From assembly GCF_008831285.2 (NCBI RefSeq), contig NC_045142.1:24055300-24119299 (forward strand): 64,000 bases of DNA, read 5' to 3'. Each line of letters opens with the position of its first letter. Position 1 is the first letter of the stretch. Positions 12,691-24,404 of this stretch are shown one piece after another. The translations under genes and the position numbers were made by a program. Under the pieces are notes generated by a model. That model saw only the letters and a list, made by a program, of their open reading frames with translations. It did no database searches and was not told the DNA's origin. Origin of the DNA: Nymphaea colorata (Eukaryota > Streptophyta > Magnoliopsida > Nymphaeales > Nymphaeaceae).

Positions 12691-13020
12691 ATTCAAAACC
12701 AATTTATTGAAAAATATTTTTCGGCATGAAAAATTTTCACTATGCATTTTAATGTAAGTGTGCTCACAGCAGAACATATGCAAGAATTATTTGATGTTAC
12801 AAAACGAGCAACATGAATCACCACAAGAGCATATAACTCTTCTAACGTGAAAGCACTATAGTTACCATGAAACTATACTGGAAAGTGGTAGGGAGCAAGT
12901 GGACGTGTATTTCCTTGGGATAAAACAATTATATAAATAAAGAATATATATGAAAAATGGTAGTACAGAAAAGCTAAATTAATTTCAAAAAATGAAAATA
13001 AGTAAAAAATAAGACAAAGT

Positions 13021-13361
13021 TAAGCCTGGGCATCGGGCCGGCTCGGCCCGATAACGAGTCGGGTCCATGTCGGCCCAACATCCAAAAACTAGGTCTGGGC
13101 CCGGCCCGACTCGAAAAACCCTAGCCCGAGCTAGGGCCGGGTTTGGTACAATTAAATTTAAAATATATTTTTATATAAAATAATATATACATATATATAT
13201 ATATATTAATAAAAAATTTAAAAAATAAAATAACGTGCCCACTTAGGCCGGCCCGATAACGAGTCAAGCCGGCCGGGTCCCTTTTTCCCAGATCCGGACT
13301 CGGGCCTGAGTCGGGCCCAGTACCGGATACCCTTTGGCGGTCCGTCCTGGTGTCCAGCCTT
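13021..13361. mobile_element. Short non-autonomous hAT-like element with 8-bp target duplication
   Basis: The 5' end TAAGCCTGGGCA and the 3' end TGTCCAGCCTTA form imperfect 12-bp terminal inverted repeats (10 of 12 match). The 8-bp direct repeat GACAAAGT lies immediately outside both ends (13013-13020 and 13363-13370, allowing 1-2 nt of slippage in the element ends). The inside is GC-rich near the ends (CGGGCCGGCTCGGCCCGATA) and AT-rich in the centre. An 8-bp duplication is the hAT superfamily signature. It has no coding capacity. Confidence 0.85.
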
Positions 13362-13834
13362 AGACAAAGTCAATGAAAAAAATTAATTGGAAGTACTGTT
13401 CTAAAAGAACAAAGCTCCTTGAGGATTAAAATATAAAATTAAAATTATTTTTTTGACATAAATATCCTAACTTGAGCCCTTGGCTACGCACACAGAGCTG
13501 CCTCTCACCATATACTATAGAAGGTGAATATGTAAATATAAAAATTTTATTAGACTATGTGGGTAATTGCTCACACATGCCCACATGTGTCTCCGCCCTT
13601 AAATGCATGTCTGATGTATATAGGGGAGTCCAAATTTGCCAAATGCCGAACGTTACTGGATGATTAAAAGTTAAAAATTTTTGTCGCTTTTAACAACAAT
13701 TTACGGTGCTTTCGATGTTTTTTTTACTTTTTAATCACTGGGCAGCATTCAAAATTTGACATACTCCAATTATCTTGCTAACTTTGTATCGGACAAGTGG
13801 ACTGGCTATGGTTGCTTCCTCTTCCTTGATTGTG

Positions 13835-14330
13835 ACACTTAAACTCTTTGAAGGGAAAACCAGACATTCTTGCCATTTTTATCTCTCTCACATCCTCCTC
13901 AAAGGCCGTACCTTAGTGATGGATTCTCATGAGCACTAGACTTTTGGATTGCAAATAATAAATGCACGACTTTCTAGTTGATGAGTGTCCCGTTCATGTC
14001 CCAAAGTTGCCCTGAACCCTAAAGACATAGGGAAAAAGAAAAAAACTCTGGTATCTTCTATATGTGTGCTCTTCTTAACTCATATTTGAAGGAAAAACAT
14101 AACATATTCTTCTCATTTTTATACCTCTCTCTCTTTCTCTCCCACCCCTCCTGGAGGGGCGTAATGTATGATGGGTTCATAAGTTCAATTCTTATGGGCA
14201 GCACTAGACTTTTGAGCCGCAGATAATAAATGCACGACATGCTAGTTTATGGGTGTCCCGCCTCCTACTCAAGTCCCAAAGTTGCCATGGACCCTCAAGA
14301 CATAGGAAAAAAGAAAAGGATTTCAGTTTC
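13835..14330. repeat. Tandem duplication, about 245-bp unit
   Basis: Copy 1 (about 13835-14050) and copy 2 (about 14075-14330) share AATAATAAATGCACGAC, GAGCACTAGACTTTTG/GCAGCACTAGACTTTTG, CCCAAAGTTGCC and AAGACATAGG in the same order. Copy 2 contains GTTCAATTC, a tRNA box-B-like motif. The copies are diverged by substitutions and small indels. Confidence 0.85.
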
Positions 14331-14611
14331 TTTTATATATATATATATATGTCATCTTGACTTATGTGTCAGAAAGAGATCATTTAAGACTCTTCTTATC
14401 ATTTACTATAGCCCTTCAGAGAAAAAAAATGTTATTTATGGCATGCAATCTATGTGTGTAAGTGGAGTTACTAGATCTAAACAATCTCTTCATTAAAAAG
14501 CTCATTGCAACATTGAGTGAAGGGAACAATTAACTCAAAATTTGGCATGTCTAAACAACTAGTTGTTGGGATTTAGTTTTCATGCGTACATGCACATGTG
14601 TATAGAACTGG

Positions 14612-14613
<2 letters not shown>

Positions 14614-14652
<39 letters not shown>
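14614..14652 (+). repeat. (AG)n microsatellite
   Basis: A nearly pure AG tract with two A insertions. Confidence 0.95.
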
Positions 14653-14654
<2 letters not shown>

Positions 14655-14977
14655 GCAAGTAACAGCAATTTATCATTCCTCAATAAATGAAATTGCTGGG
14701 AAGCATCGAGTGATCTGAGAGTAATGAATTTGAAGGAAGTCATATCCTGGGATAGATGCCCCACAATATCTCCACTAGTGGTGGAGAAGGGAGTCGGCAT
14801 AGAAAATACTTTAAAGAATTGCCTTTGGTTGTCGAATTATGTGGACATACTCATCCCTCTACCCATGTTCCATTGTCCCCCACCTTTGGGCCACAAATAA
14901 ATGAAAGAAAACCAGGTACATGCCCTATCTGTTTTTTTTTGAAGGAAAACCAGCTGCAGCACATTGGAATTATACAC

Positions 14978-15077
<100 letters not shown>

Positions 15078-15230
15078 GGGTCCCCATGAATCGTGGGGAT
15101 CCCCTCCACCAAACTCTGCCTCATGCATTTCATTGGGCGGTTATTATCACATGCACAGACGTGCTACACTTGCATTGGGCCGCATGTGAGAGGCTAAGGA
15201 TTGCTAGTGCCAAGTTATATATATATAACG

Positions 15231-15303
15231 CAATGTATTGCACCAAGTGGTGTACATGATAGATTGGATCACTCTCATGCACACGACTTGGTGCAATACA
15301 TTG
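15231..15303 (+). mobile_element. TA-flanked hairpin element, copy 1
   Basis: Two 32-nt arms (15231-15262 and 15272-15303) match at 29 of 32 positions as an inverted repeat around the 9-nt loop ATTGGATCA. TATATATATA lies on the left, and GTGTGTGTATATATATATA on the right. Its size, near-perfect palindrome and TA-repeat flanks resemble Micron-type MITEs described as inserting into TA microsatellites. The class is an inference. Confidence 0.75.
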
Positions 15304-15345
15304 TGTTGTGTGTGCGTGTGTGTATATATATATATATACACAATG

Positions 15346-15418
15346 CAATGTATTGCACCAAGTGGTGCACATGAGAGATTGGATCACTCTCATGCACACT
15401 ACTTGGTACAATACATTG
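15346..15418 (+). mobile_element. TA-flanked hairpin element, copy 2
   Basis: The same 73-nt palindrome as 15231-15303 in the same orientation, again with 32-nt arms and the loop ATTGGATCA. It is preceded by (TA)n and followed by GTGTTGTGTGTATATAT and a long TA tract. Its arms differ from copy 1 at a few positions. Confidence 0.75.
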
Positions 15419-15421
15419 TGT

Positions 15422-15565
<144 letters not shown>

Positions 15566-15865
15566 CAAATAGAGATTTGGGATCATGTTAGATACCTAGA
15601 TTCAACATTAAAAAACTAGCTTTAAATGAGTTCCTATCCAAGTTTTAGTTTTAGCTCATGCACTGATCTCGTATGAACATGAGGAGTTTAAATGTGAACT
15701 CTTCTTTTGGTTTCTCTTATGTAAAAATCTAAAAGATGTGTGTGCGTGTGCGCTCGTGAGAAGGAGAGAGAGAGAGGGAGGTGAAAGGAGGGAGAGGGGG
15801 GCACAACTACAACCCTTATCAGCCACTTTACCTCACCCATGGGCATTGAACAAGAGATGCAAGGG

Positions 15866-16050
15866 TGAAGCTAAAAATTTTTCATGAGGAGGGTCAAATT
15901 AAAGTTTTTAAATTTGATTGAGGATGAAATATCATTTTTTAAATTTTATATAAAACAAGTGAATTTTTTAAAATTTACATATAATTCTTTTAAAAAAAGT
16001 TGAGGTGAAGCCCGAGCCCGTGTAGGTCCCCCCTTGGCTCCGCCCCTGGC
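15866..16050. mobile_element. Decayed short element of a dispersed family (CAAGGGTGAAGC ... GGCTCCGCCCCTG)
   Basis: The left end CAAGGGTGAAGCTAAAA and the right end TTGGCTCCGCCCCTG form an imperfect inverted repeat. The interior is rich in TTTAAATTT and AAAATTTACATATA. Related pieces occur near 9175-9320, 36500-36695 and 60018-60205 (GGGGTGGAACCAAGG, AAATTTACATATAAA, CTGTTAAAATTTTGAAA). The flanks AAGAGATG and GCGAGACG match at 5 of 8 positions, a weak hint of an 8-bp target duplication. Confidence 0.55.
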
Positions 16051-16523
16051 GAGACGCATTGTGTATTGTGTATGTGCTACAGGTCCGACCAGTTATGCTA
16101 TAAGAGAGAGACTGAGCTTATTTATTTATCACATGAAAATTACTTTTCTTTCATGGGAAAGCGCTCAATCTTCTTTCCGGATGGAGAGAATCAACTCTTT
16201 TTCTTATCTACCTGCTTTTTTCGCGTCATTTTCCCACTTTGATTTGTGCCTGGAAGCATCTGCCTCGTTCCCTTGCTTCCCGAGATGTCCACATATAACA
16301 ATGAAACCTTACAGAGCACTCTGTGATTTAATGGTGAATTTGCACCCAATTTGTTTAGTTGCTGAAAGTGAAATATGCCATTTTTTCATTAATCTTCCTG
16401 CTTAAGCTTGGAGCTTTCTAATACTTTATAAGTTTTCTTCCAAAATTTTACAAAAACTTGGCCAACTTTTGGTGATAGAAAAACTTTCTCAATTGCATCA
16501 GCTTTTTTATACTTTCCAAAGTG

Positions 16524-16623
16524 GTTTGGACCATTTCTCTATTTGCACTTGTCATCCTTGCACAAGAACCATGCTAATCTTCTCCGTATCGTTCCAATTT
16601 TATTGGATGTCTCCAAAAAAGAC
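16524..16623 (-). pseudogene. U6 snRNA retropseudogene, near full length
   Basis: Read on the minus strand it gives GGAGACATCCAATAAAATTG, then GAACGATACGGAGAAGATTA, GCATGG, GCAAGGATGACAAGTGCAAAT and GAGAAATGGTCCAAA, i.e. the whole plant U6 snRNA with scattered changes. It is flanked exactly by a 15-bp direct repeat, ATACTTTCCAAAGTG (16509-16523 and 16624-16638), which is a target-site duplication. There is no upstream USE/TATA pair of a plant U6 gene and no terminal T run, so it is a retroposed copy made by a LINE-type reverse transcriptase rather than a transcription unit. Confidence 0.92.
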
Positions 16624-16639
16624 ATACTTTCCAAAGTGA

Positions 16640-19085
16640 TTAATGAAGTGTCTATTAACCGTGAATTTGGACAATAGAGGATCTCATATCCATGGATTTA
16701 AGGTCTAATCCTTTCCTCTCGGACCTCAAACATGCGGTGATATGCCCACACCAGCCAATATCTGGCTCTGCTACTAAATAACCCATATATAAAAGGAAAA
16801 AGAAAATTGATGTTCTACATGTCAAGGAAAATTTCTTTTGTTGGTAAGGAACATAGCCATTAGTCCTTACTCCCTTCCCAAGAGTGATTATTTGTTGTCG
16901 GAAAAAATGAATCTTTTCACTAAGCCAATTTTATGTTTTTGAACATGTAATTTTTACCCAGTGTCACAAAAAATGCAAAAAAAACGTGATAAATTAAATT
17001 GCCTTTTAAAATTTTAAAAAACATGTTTTTTCTGCATTTTTTCACTTTTTTTAATGCTAAATAATTTTTTTATTTGTTGCAAATCTACTTATCTTTTGAT
17101 ATTTGTGTTATTAGTTTCTCGCTTATTTTTTTCTTCATTTTTAGTTTTTTTAAAATTTTAAAAATTTACCTTATTTTTTCCTTTTTTTCAAGCTGACAGT
17201 ATTATACCCTATACAAACTTTGCCGTTTAAAACTCTGAAACGTTATTTCTGACTATGTTTTTACCCATTATGTTGCTCTAGAGATTTAACAGACATTATA
17301 TTTGTTTGAAAGTATCCCTCAATGTATATGTATATGCGTACCTAGAATTTGATGTCAGAAGTCATAGAATCTCGTAGTATATTTGAAGTAATTTGAGATC
17401 ATTGAGGATGATAAATATGCGGATCTCAATATACTTAAAAGTCCAACACTAACAACCTAACATGCAATTAAATGTATTTGGCGGAGGTCTCATCAAAATA
17501 GTTCAAAAATTTTTTTTGAGATATATTTTTTTTTTCTTTTTGGATTTTTTATGGATAAGGATCATTGGTGTTGGGCCATCAAGAAAAAATGGGGGGTTTT
17601 GATGTTTGAAATGTGCAAGACATTGTGCTCTAAAACAATGAAATGTCCACATAAATACATTTGGCCCACCATTATATTCACATGCTCAACCTATTTTGTC
17701 ACTTCATCAGCACACAAAGCCAGGACTCTATAGAGAAAAAGGTGAAAGTAACATGTCCTTAGCTGAAATATGAAGAAAATTTCATTTGAGGTCATCTCCT
17801 TTCACCAAAAACTCCCAAACAGTCCTCATATTCTTCGTCACGTGCTACATGGCCCACCCTGAAAGGCTGCATATTATCATGCCTCCTTATGCGACGCAAA
17901 TGCGTAGTTATGTCAAAGTTCATCATCTTAGAACTTTAAAAATGTTTACAGCTTCGTGTTCTCATTTCAAATTGCAAAATCCTCACGTCAAATTTCAATC
18001 TTAATTATTATCTTAACACTATGTATTTAAGAACTTTATATTCTAATTATAGGAGGGATCTGGTTTCATGACTTAATTATCTTCTTTTTATTTACTAAAT
18101 TCAAGCAAACTAATATCCATAATCTTAATAAAGTAGGTTGTTATGACATTTTATAAATACACAAATCGCTTAACAACAGGTAGTCAAAACTACTTGTTAT
18201 TAAGTAATTTATGCATTTTACCATCACAAGTAAAATGCCATAACACCAAAGTCACCCTTCAATCCTAGTTATAAAGATAGACTCCTAATTAATAATAGTG
18301 TTTTAATGTCGGTAATTTATGTGTTCAGCATAAAGTCTGCCCTCCTAACCTTGTGTCGAGATTTTGGGAGGAGGCGAAAGCCACGAGCAATAGCAAAGCC
18401 ACTTGTTGGTTGGGGTGGGCCACTGCCCACACCATTCCAAAAAAAATAATTATATTGTGTTAACTTCACACTGTTATGACTCTAAAATTTTATGCAATTC
18501 CCACACCAAAATTGTGTCACAAATGCAAGTGCCTGAAAAATCTTGGCTCCACCACGGCCATGATGGGCAGCCTTTCATGCCAAACCCTCTTACCTTTCAA
18601 TATCATGTTAGAAAAATTGAAAAGGAAATGTGTTTTTTTTAAATATAGCCAAAATACGGAGACCAAAATTAAAATTTCTCCAATAAAATACTCTCTCACG
18701 ATCTTTATCTCTCTTTTTATAGGTGGGATGCATATCTTATCCGTAGGACAATAATTGGCCCATGTCACGTGGGCATGAACAAATCAAAAAGATTTTAACT
18801 TTACATAGAGAAACATATACGATGTTACATTGGAAACCTTCAAAGGTTACTACCTTGGCTTATGCATTATTGTACTAAATACACAAGTTGGTACATTATT
18901 CTCTTATCTTCTTCTGTGGATGAAGTTCAAAGAGGAAGCATAAACCTAACTCTCTTGGAAGAAGTGGTAAAACCCTTTGGATCTACTTTCTCGACCTTAT
19001 ATAATGCCCATATACCTTCAATCGCATAGAGCGATATGTATACGACAATCGAATTGAATCAGAGTGCAACTTGCTTAGCCATGTC
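16640..19085. other. Intergenic AT-rich DNA, no gene
   Basis: Long A/T-rich stretches (for example 16930-17200) have no coding pattern. Open frames near 17551, 17786 and 18403 are short, lack recognisable domains and are probably chance. Confidence 0.5.
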
Positions 19086-19350
19086 TGGGGTGAACACGAG
19101 CCGAGTTGAGCCCGAGTTCAGTCAGCTCGAGCTCGGCTCGACTAATAAAACCTCAAGCTCGAATCGACTCGATTTCGAGAATAACTCGATGGAAGCAACT
19201 CGAGCTCGAGAATAACTCGATGGAAGCAACTGGAGCTCGACTCGGCAGTTACGTGTTGAACTTGAGCTAGACTCGATAAACTCGTTTGAACAGAATTGAT
19301 ATTCATCATTACATGTTGATCTCGAACTCGACTCGATTAAGACTCAAGAA
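19086..19350 (+). mobile_element. GAGCTCGAG-rich hAT-like element, copy 3 (3' truncated)
   Basis: It starts TGGGGTGAACACGAGCCGAG, carries the family interior, and includes a local tandem duplication of GAGAATAACTCGATGGAAGC (around 19177-19232). At about 19350 it passes abruptly into another repeat (copy B of the GGATTCGGATC-rich family). Confidence 0.75.
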
Positions 19351-19690
19351 ATCTGGTCAGATTCGGATTTAATAAATGGCATCTGATCGGATTCGTATTC
19401 GGATATACATTAATATCTGATCGGATTCAGATACAGATTCATATCAGATTCATTTTTAGACAAGTATCTTGTATCTAATGCTATTAAATTTTGAAAATTG
19501 GGAAAATGCGGTTCAAATTTTGGATTTGGATATAAATATAACAATTAGATTTAGATCATATTTGGATTGTAAAATCAGATTTCGGATTTGGATTCGGATA
19601 TGAATCTTCTTTAATTCAAATTCTGAATACCGAAAAAGTGGATATGATTAAGGATATATTTGATCAGAATCCGATCCGTTGTCATCCCAA
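19350..19690. mobile_element. Decayed GGATTCGGATC-rich repeat, copy B
   Basis: Homologous to 12290-12690. It has many ATCNGATCGGATTC variants and ends with AATCCGATCCGTTGTCATCCC. It directly abuts the truncated hAT-like copy 3, so one element interrupted or replaced the end of the other. Confidence 0.6.
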
Positions 19691-20188
19691 CATATTGCTC
19701 GCGCCTAATTTTAATTGCACAAAGAGGGATTTATACAACAATCTCATCCATGGTCCAACCATGGTATGGCCTATCTAACCATGGTCACCAAGGCCTTTGC
19801 AATACCAATGGTCTCTTCATAATTTTAATAAAGGAAGTGCTCTTAAATGGTTCTAGTTTTTTTGGGCATTACTGCTTGCTTAATTAAAAGCCAATCATAC
19901 AAGCTTGTGTTCTTCCTTTGAGGTAGTGGAAGCTTCTTACAAAAAGTAGAAAGTTTGGTTTTAATCTATAAATGCTAACTTCTATGGTACTAAAAAAAGG
20001 TTGCCCATACAAGAATGATGCCACTTTGATGATATGTCAATGTCATTGACAGTGTTTGTTTTGTCATTGTTATCTCCTTGTTTTTTGAATATTATGTGTC
20101 AGTAGTTTTGGGTTTTCAATACCATATTTTTTATCTTTGGTATTAGTTTTACAAAAAATTCATACCAAACATACATAGGAACTGATTT

Positions 20189-20613
20189 TAGGGGTGAACA
20201 ACGAGTCGAGTTACTCGACCTGGAGCTCGACTCTTGAAAGCTGGGCTTGTGAACGAGTTGAGTTCGAGTTCATGAGTCGACTCGTTCAAATAATCGAGTT
20301 GAGTTCGAGCTCAACGCGTATCTGCCGAGTTGAGCTCGATCCTTAATCGAGTTTGTCGAACCTTAATCATGTCGATATATTCAAACGAGTTTACGAGTTT
20401 GTTGAGCCTTAATCGAGTCGAGCTCGAACACAACACATAACGATGAATATCAATTCTATTCAAACGAGTTTGTCGACCCTTAATTGAGTCGAGTTCGAGA
20501 TGCTTCCGTCGAGCTATTCTCGAGCTCAAGCCGAGTCGAGCTCGAGGTTTCATTAGTCGAACCGAGTTTGAGGTGACTTAACTCGGGCTCAACTCGGCTC
20601 TGGCTCACCCCTA
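20189..20613 (-). mobile_element. GAGCTCGAG-rich hAT-like element, copy 4, intact with 8-bp target duplication
   Basis: Termini TAGGGGTGAAC and GGCTCACCCCTA are inverted repeats. The perfect 8-bp direct repeat ACTGATTT flanks the 425-bp element (20181-20188 and 20614-20621). The interior is reversed relative to copies 1-3 (AACGAGTTTGTCGA instead of TCGACAAACTCGTT). The TA-GGGGTG terminus and 8-bp duplication place the whole family in the hAT superfamily. It has no open frame for a transposase, so it is a MITE-like derivative. Confidence 0.92.
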
Positions 20614-20624
20614 ACTGATTTTGC

Positions 20625-20625
<1 letters not shown>

Positions 20626-20700
<75 letters not shown>
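20626..20700 (+). repeat. (AT)n microsatellite abutting hAT-like copy 4
   Basis: About 68 nt of AT then GTATGTATATG, starting 5 nt after the element's target duplication. Confidence 0.96.
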
Positions 20701-21944
20701 ATGAAACAAGTGAAGTCAGTCACAAAATGTGATTGAATTTCAAGTCCCTCTTTCATGGTAGGATTTACACATCTTAGAGTGGAGTGGATGGCTGTTAAAT
20801 GAAAAAACAAAAAAAGGTAGAAAGATAAAAGATGCAAAAGGAGTAAAAGAGAAAAAAAAAAAACATTGGAGTGAAAACTATTTCCCAGATACATCTAGCA
20901 AAGTTCTTTTCCTTATACCATAAGCTTTCCATTTTCGAGAATATGAGTTTGCAAAAAATTGACATGTATATGAAAAGTACATTAAATTCCAGTACAAAGA
21001 AACAACAACAACGACAAGAATAGCAACAACAAATAATTGACTTTAAGGGGCCGCCCACGTGGCCTCAACGTGACTGATGGAGATGTTTTCGTTCACCTTT
21101 GGCATGCACACTTTCGTTCGAAAAGCGAAGCAGAGACTCTCTGAAAGTGGATGGGCCCACAAAGGTTCGCATTGTTGACGCAAAAATGATCATAAATTCG
21201 ATAAACAAATATAAATATAATTATCCTATATCCTAATTTATTTTCTTTTCTTTCAGACCTAATTAAAACAATACATATAACAACAATGAGATCAAATAAG
21301 ATAATTAAATGTTAATTAACTCACACTCTAACATGATTAGAAGAGTCACCCTTTGGATCCCTGGGAATATCCCTAAGCTTGCCTATGAAAAAAACAAAAA
21401 AATGATGAAAATAAGTCCGGGACATGAATGGCTCGTCATGAATTATTGTTTTGTCTTACGGATCGTTTGGCAGCAGAAACACTTAATTACATTTGAACTA
21501 TTGTTTCATGAACCTGCTCTAATATTTGACGCAGATTCATAAAACACTCACAAAATGTCTTTGCCGCCAAATTATTGTTTAAGTCTCAATCAGCCATGCT
21601 ATCTTGAGCGAGCCATCTTAACACATGGTTCTTTGTGGTGGGCTTCACTTTGGATTCCATAAGTGGGCCTGTTGACTTTGGTTGGTCAACTAAGAGTTCA
21701 TGCAATGAGGTCAATAAAATTGACCTGGGTGTCAACTGCTGTATTAAGTCGTGTATTTTTAAATGTTTAACTAGATCGCAAAAGCAAATAGTTAAGATAT
21801 GGTCTTCAAATTATAGTGATCTTGAATTTTTGGGTCTTTTCATTATTTTGAACTAGACAACTCTATGTATAAATATTCTACCTACCAGATATTGTGCTAA
21901 ATATTTATAAAGTCATAGTTAAATACAACAAAAAAAACCACCAC

Positions 21945-22011
<67 letters not shown>

Positions 22012-22360
22012 CAAGAAATTGTTATGATAAATAATAATACATACGTAACACCTTAAGAATGATACACCTTATCTGGATTTGGATCCATACGCAATTGCTT
22101 GTAAATTAAATTTCTGCAGCCAGCCAATCAACATGACATCCAATCCCGACGTAGCCAAAATGGACAAGTGGATATGGATCTACTGCAAGTTGCCTTCCAG
22201 CACTAAATCCAATGACATTAATATGATATCTCACGTATTTAAATATTTACTATTTAAATCGACTCATTTGTCAGAAGCACTTAACCTTCATAATACATGG
22301 TGTCACACTTGTCCCACCAAATAAAAAATAAGTATTAAAAATGTGTGATCTTCAATAGGG
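20701..22360. other. Intergenic AT-rich DNA with a microsatellite, no gene
   Basis: It contains an AT tract of about 60 nt at 21949-22008 and a MITE-like stretch near 21462-21550 (ATCGTTTGGCAGCAGAAACA ... CAGATTCATAAAACA). No domain was recognised in the short open frames. Confidence 0.5.
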
Positions 22361-22440
22361 TTGGCCTAACGGTCTGAACAAGAGCAAGTAGGTGGCTTGT
22401 TTCCGTTTCGAATTCTCATAACATCAACTCTTCCCGCTAA
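22358..22440 (+). mobile_element. tRNA-derived SINE-like head
   Basis: TGGCCTAACGG at 22362-22372 fits the RNA polymerase III box A consensus TRGYNNARNNG exactly. GTTTCGAATTC at 22405-22415 fits box B (GGTTCGANTCC) at 9 of 11. The 32-nt gap between the boxes is typical. It cannot fold as a full tRNA by eye, and I see no clear tail or target duplication, so a SINE fragment is the best guess. Confidence 0.45.
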
Positions 22441-22739
22441 AACACCAAACATGTATATGCTCACTCACTAAACATGTGAATAATAGCAACTGATGCTAAT
22501 GGTTGACTTTAAATTGATAATGATGAAAACCATTGCCTTTATGCTTAATTATTTAGAAACTTAAACCACGTGTTTGTTTGTAAGTGATTATACAAAGGTC
22601 TTTGACAGATTGGACTGACATAAATTTCATCTTTTGTGGGAAACAAAATAGTTGATTTTGATATTGTAGCTTCTATAAAAAATATTATATTAAAAGTCAG
22701 AACTTTATAAAAGTTCCCCATTAGTCTTGTAGTTAAACC

Positions 22740-24010
22740 TTGTCTTTTACCAAGACTGGCAAAGCTAATCAGATTGGGTCTGGTTTAAAAAAAATCAAAT
22801 TCGAATCCAAACTCAAGTTAAGTTGCAATAGGTGAAGCTTGGGTCTGACCCGAAACTCGTAGACACGAGCCATGTTGAGGTCGAGCTCGACTCATATATC
22901 GCTTGGCTTGATCTCGAATTGAACCGTGTAAGGTTGGCTCGAGCTTGACTCGTTTAAGCTAGTTTAGCAACTCTTCATTTGATTTGATCCCTTTTCTTGA
23001 TTTTAAGTCTAGAAAAAAAAAAGTAGCTTATATTAAACCAACTCACTCAAGTTTAATCGAGTTGAGTTTATGTAACTCGAACTCGACTTATTTATAAGTT
23101 CCAAGTCAACTGGGTTAAATCAAACTTGAGTTGAACTTAATGAACGAGTTCGAGTCGAGCTGAAGTTGGTTCATGTAGAATCCAAAACGGGTCAAATTTA
23201 GATCCAAACTAAATTGGATCCTTTTTCAGTATCGACACCTATGTGCTCGTAACTACGAGCGACTCAGCCATATGTTTTCCACAACGCGCTAAAAGCCGTT
23301 GTTGTGCAATGATGAAATTTTGGTTTTTTTGATAGAGTTCGGATCCGATCCGGAAATACGAAGGCCCGCATCATTAGACGGAAGGTATTCATTTAAAAGG
23401 GCTAGCCTTTGACGTTAATTGCACATAAGGTCTCCATGTTTCTCAATTTTCTAAAACCCTCGCAGCTCTAAGGAGACTCTCCCTTACAAAAGCTTCCCTT
23501 CTTAATTGCACCATTTTTCACCAAAGTTTGGTCATTCTCAACTCTTGAATCGTAATATAAAATTCAAATTTCCAGTAGTTGATTGCTTAAATTTCAACTT
23601 TGAATTAGTTATGTATCATCGAGTGGTTACATATTCAAAAACTGTAGCAAAGTATATCATAAATTGTTGCTAAAAACACCTTAAACCGCCGGTATACCTT
23701 AAACTCTTTATAGTACTTTCATTGGATAGTGTTTTCAGACAAATCATCAACCATTTAGTCGAGACCGTCAAATCCAACATGAGCGAGGATTAAGAGAAAA
23801 ACAAAAACAAAATAGTTATGAATGTTTTTTTCATATAATATTAGTTCATGCGTTTTTTTTCAACCATTCATCTATTTTAGATAAATCTAGTTTAATTTAA
23901 TGAAATCGAGCTCATTAAACTTGAACTTGACTCGTTTACAAGCACTAGTTAGCTTAACCGAGCGAGTTTGAGTCAAACCTGGTTGGCTCGACCAGTTCAT
24001 GTTAGATAAT
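22740..24010. other. Decayed repeats upstream of the phytochrome gene
   Basis: 22790-23230 and 23890-24005 are rich in TCGAGTTGAG, ACTCGAACTCGACTT and GTCGAGCTGAAG motifs. These are remote relatives of the GAGCTCGAG-rich elements or another family of the same style. No ends or target duplications could be seen. Confidence 0.45.
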
Positions 24011-24404
24011 ATAAAAAATACAGCCACTTACTACAAATTCACAAACATGGAGCCTTTTTAAGGAATAATACACAAAAGGTCGGTTTGCGGAACAAATTTT
24101 CATATATGCGGTACGCTTCATGGCATTCCGGGTCAGGATCCAGACCCGATCTGCGAAAGAAACAAAACCGATCTCCAGGGAACAAAAAATCCGATAACGG
24201 AATCGAACACGTACACGGGAAGTGGGGCCCGTTTCATCATTTTCGTAAAATTTGAAGGGGCTTCATAGTAATTCAGTGCTTTATCCTCGATCAGTCATCG
24301 GCCATCGTCATCCTTCTCACGCGACGCACAGCCGCTTCCTTGAACAGAGTCGGGCTGTCAGAGAAACCCTAAGAAGAAGAGGAAGGAGGTAGAATTGGCA
24401 GAGA

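Noticed and set aside
16034..16405. 123-codon open frame
   Set aside because: No recognisable domain. It starts within a decayed repeat and has no intron/exon context or gene-like composition that would separate it from chance.
22358..22440. Functional tRNA gene
   Set aside because: Box A and a degenerate box B are present, but no acceptor stem or anticodon arm pairs by eye, so only a SINE-like head is claimed.
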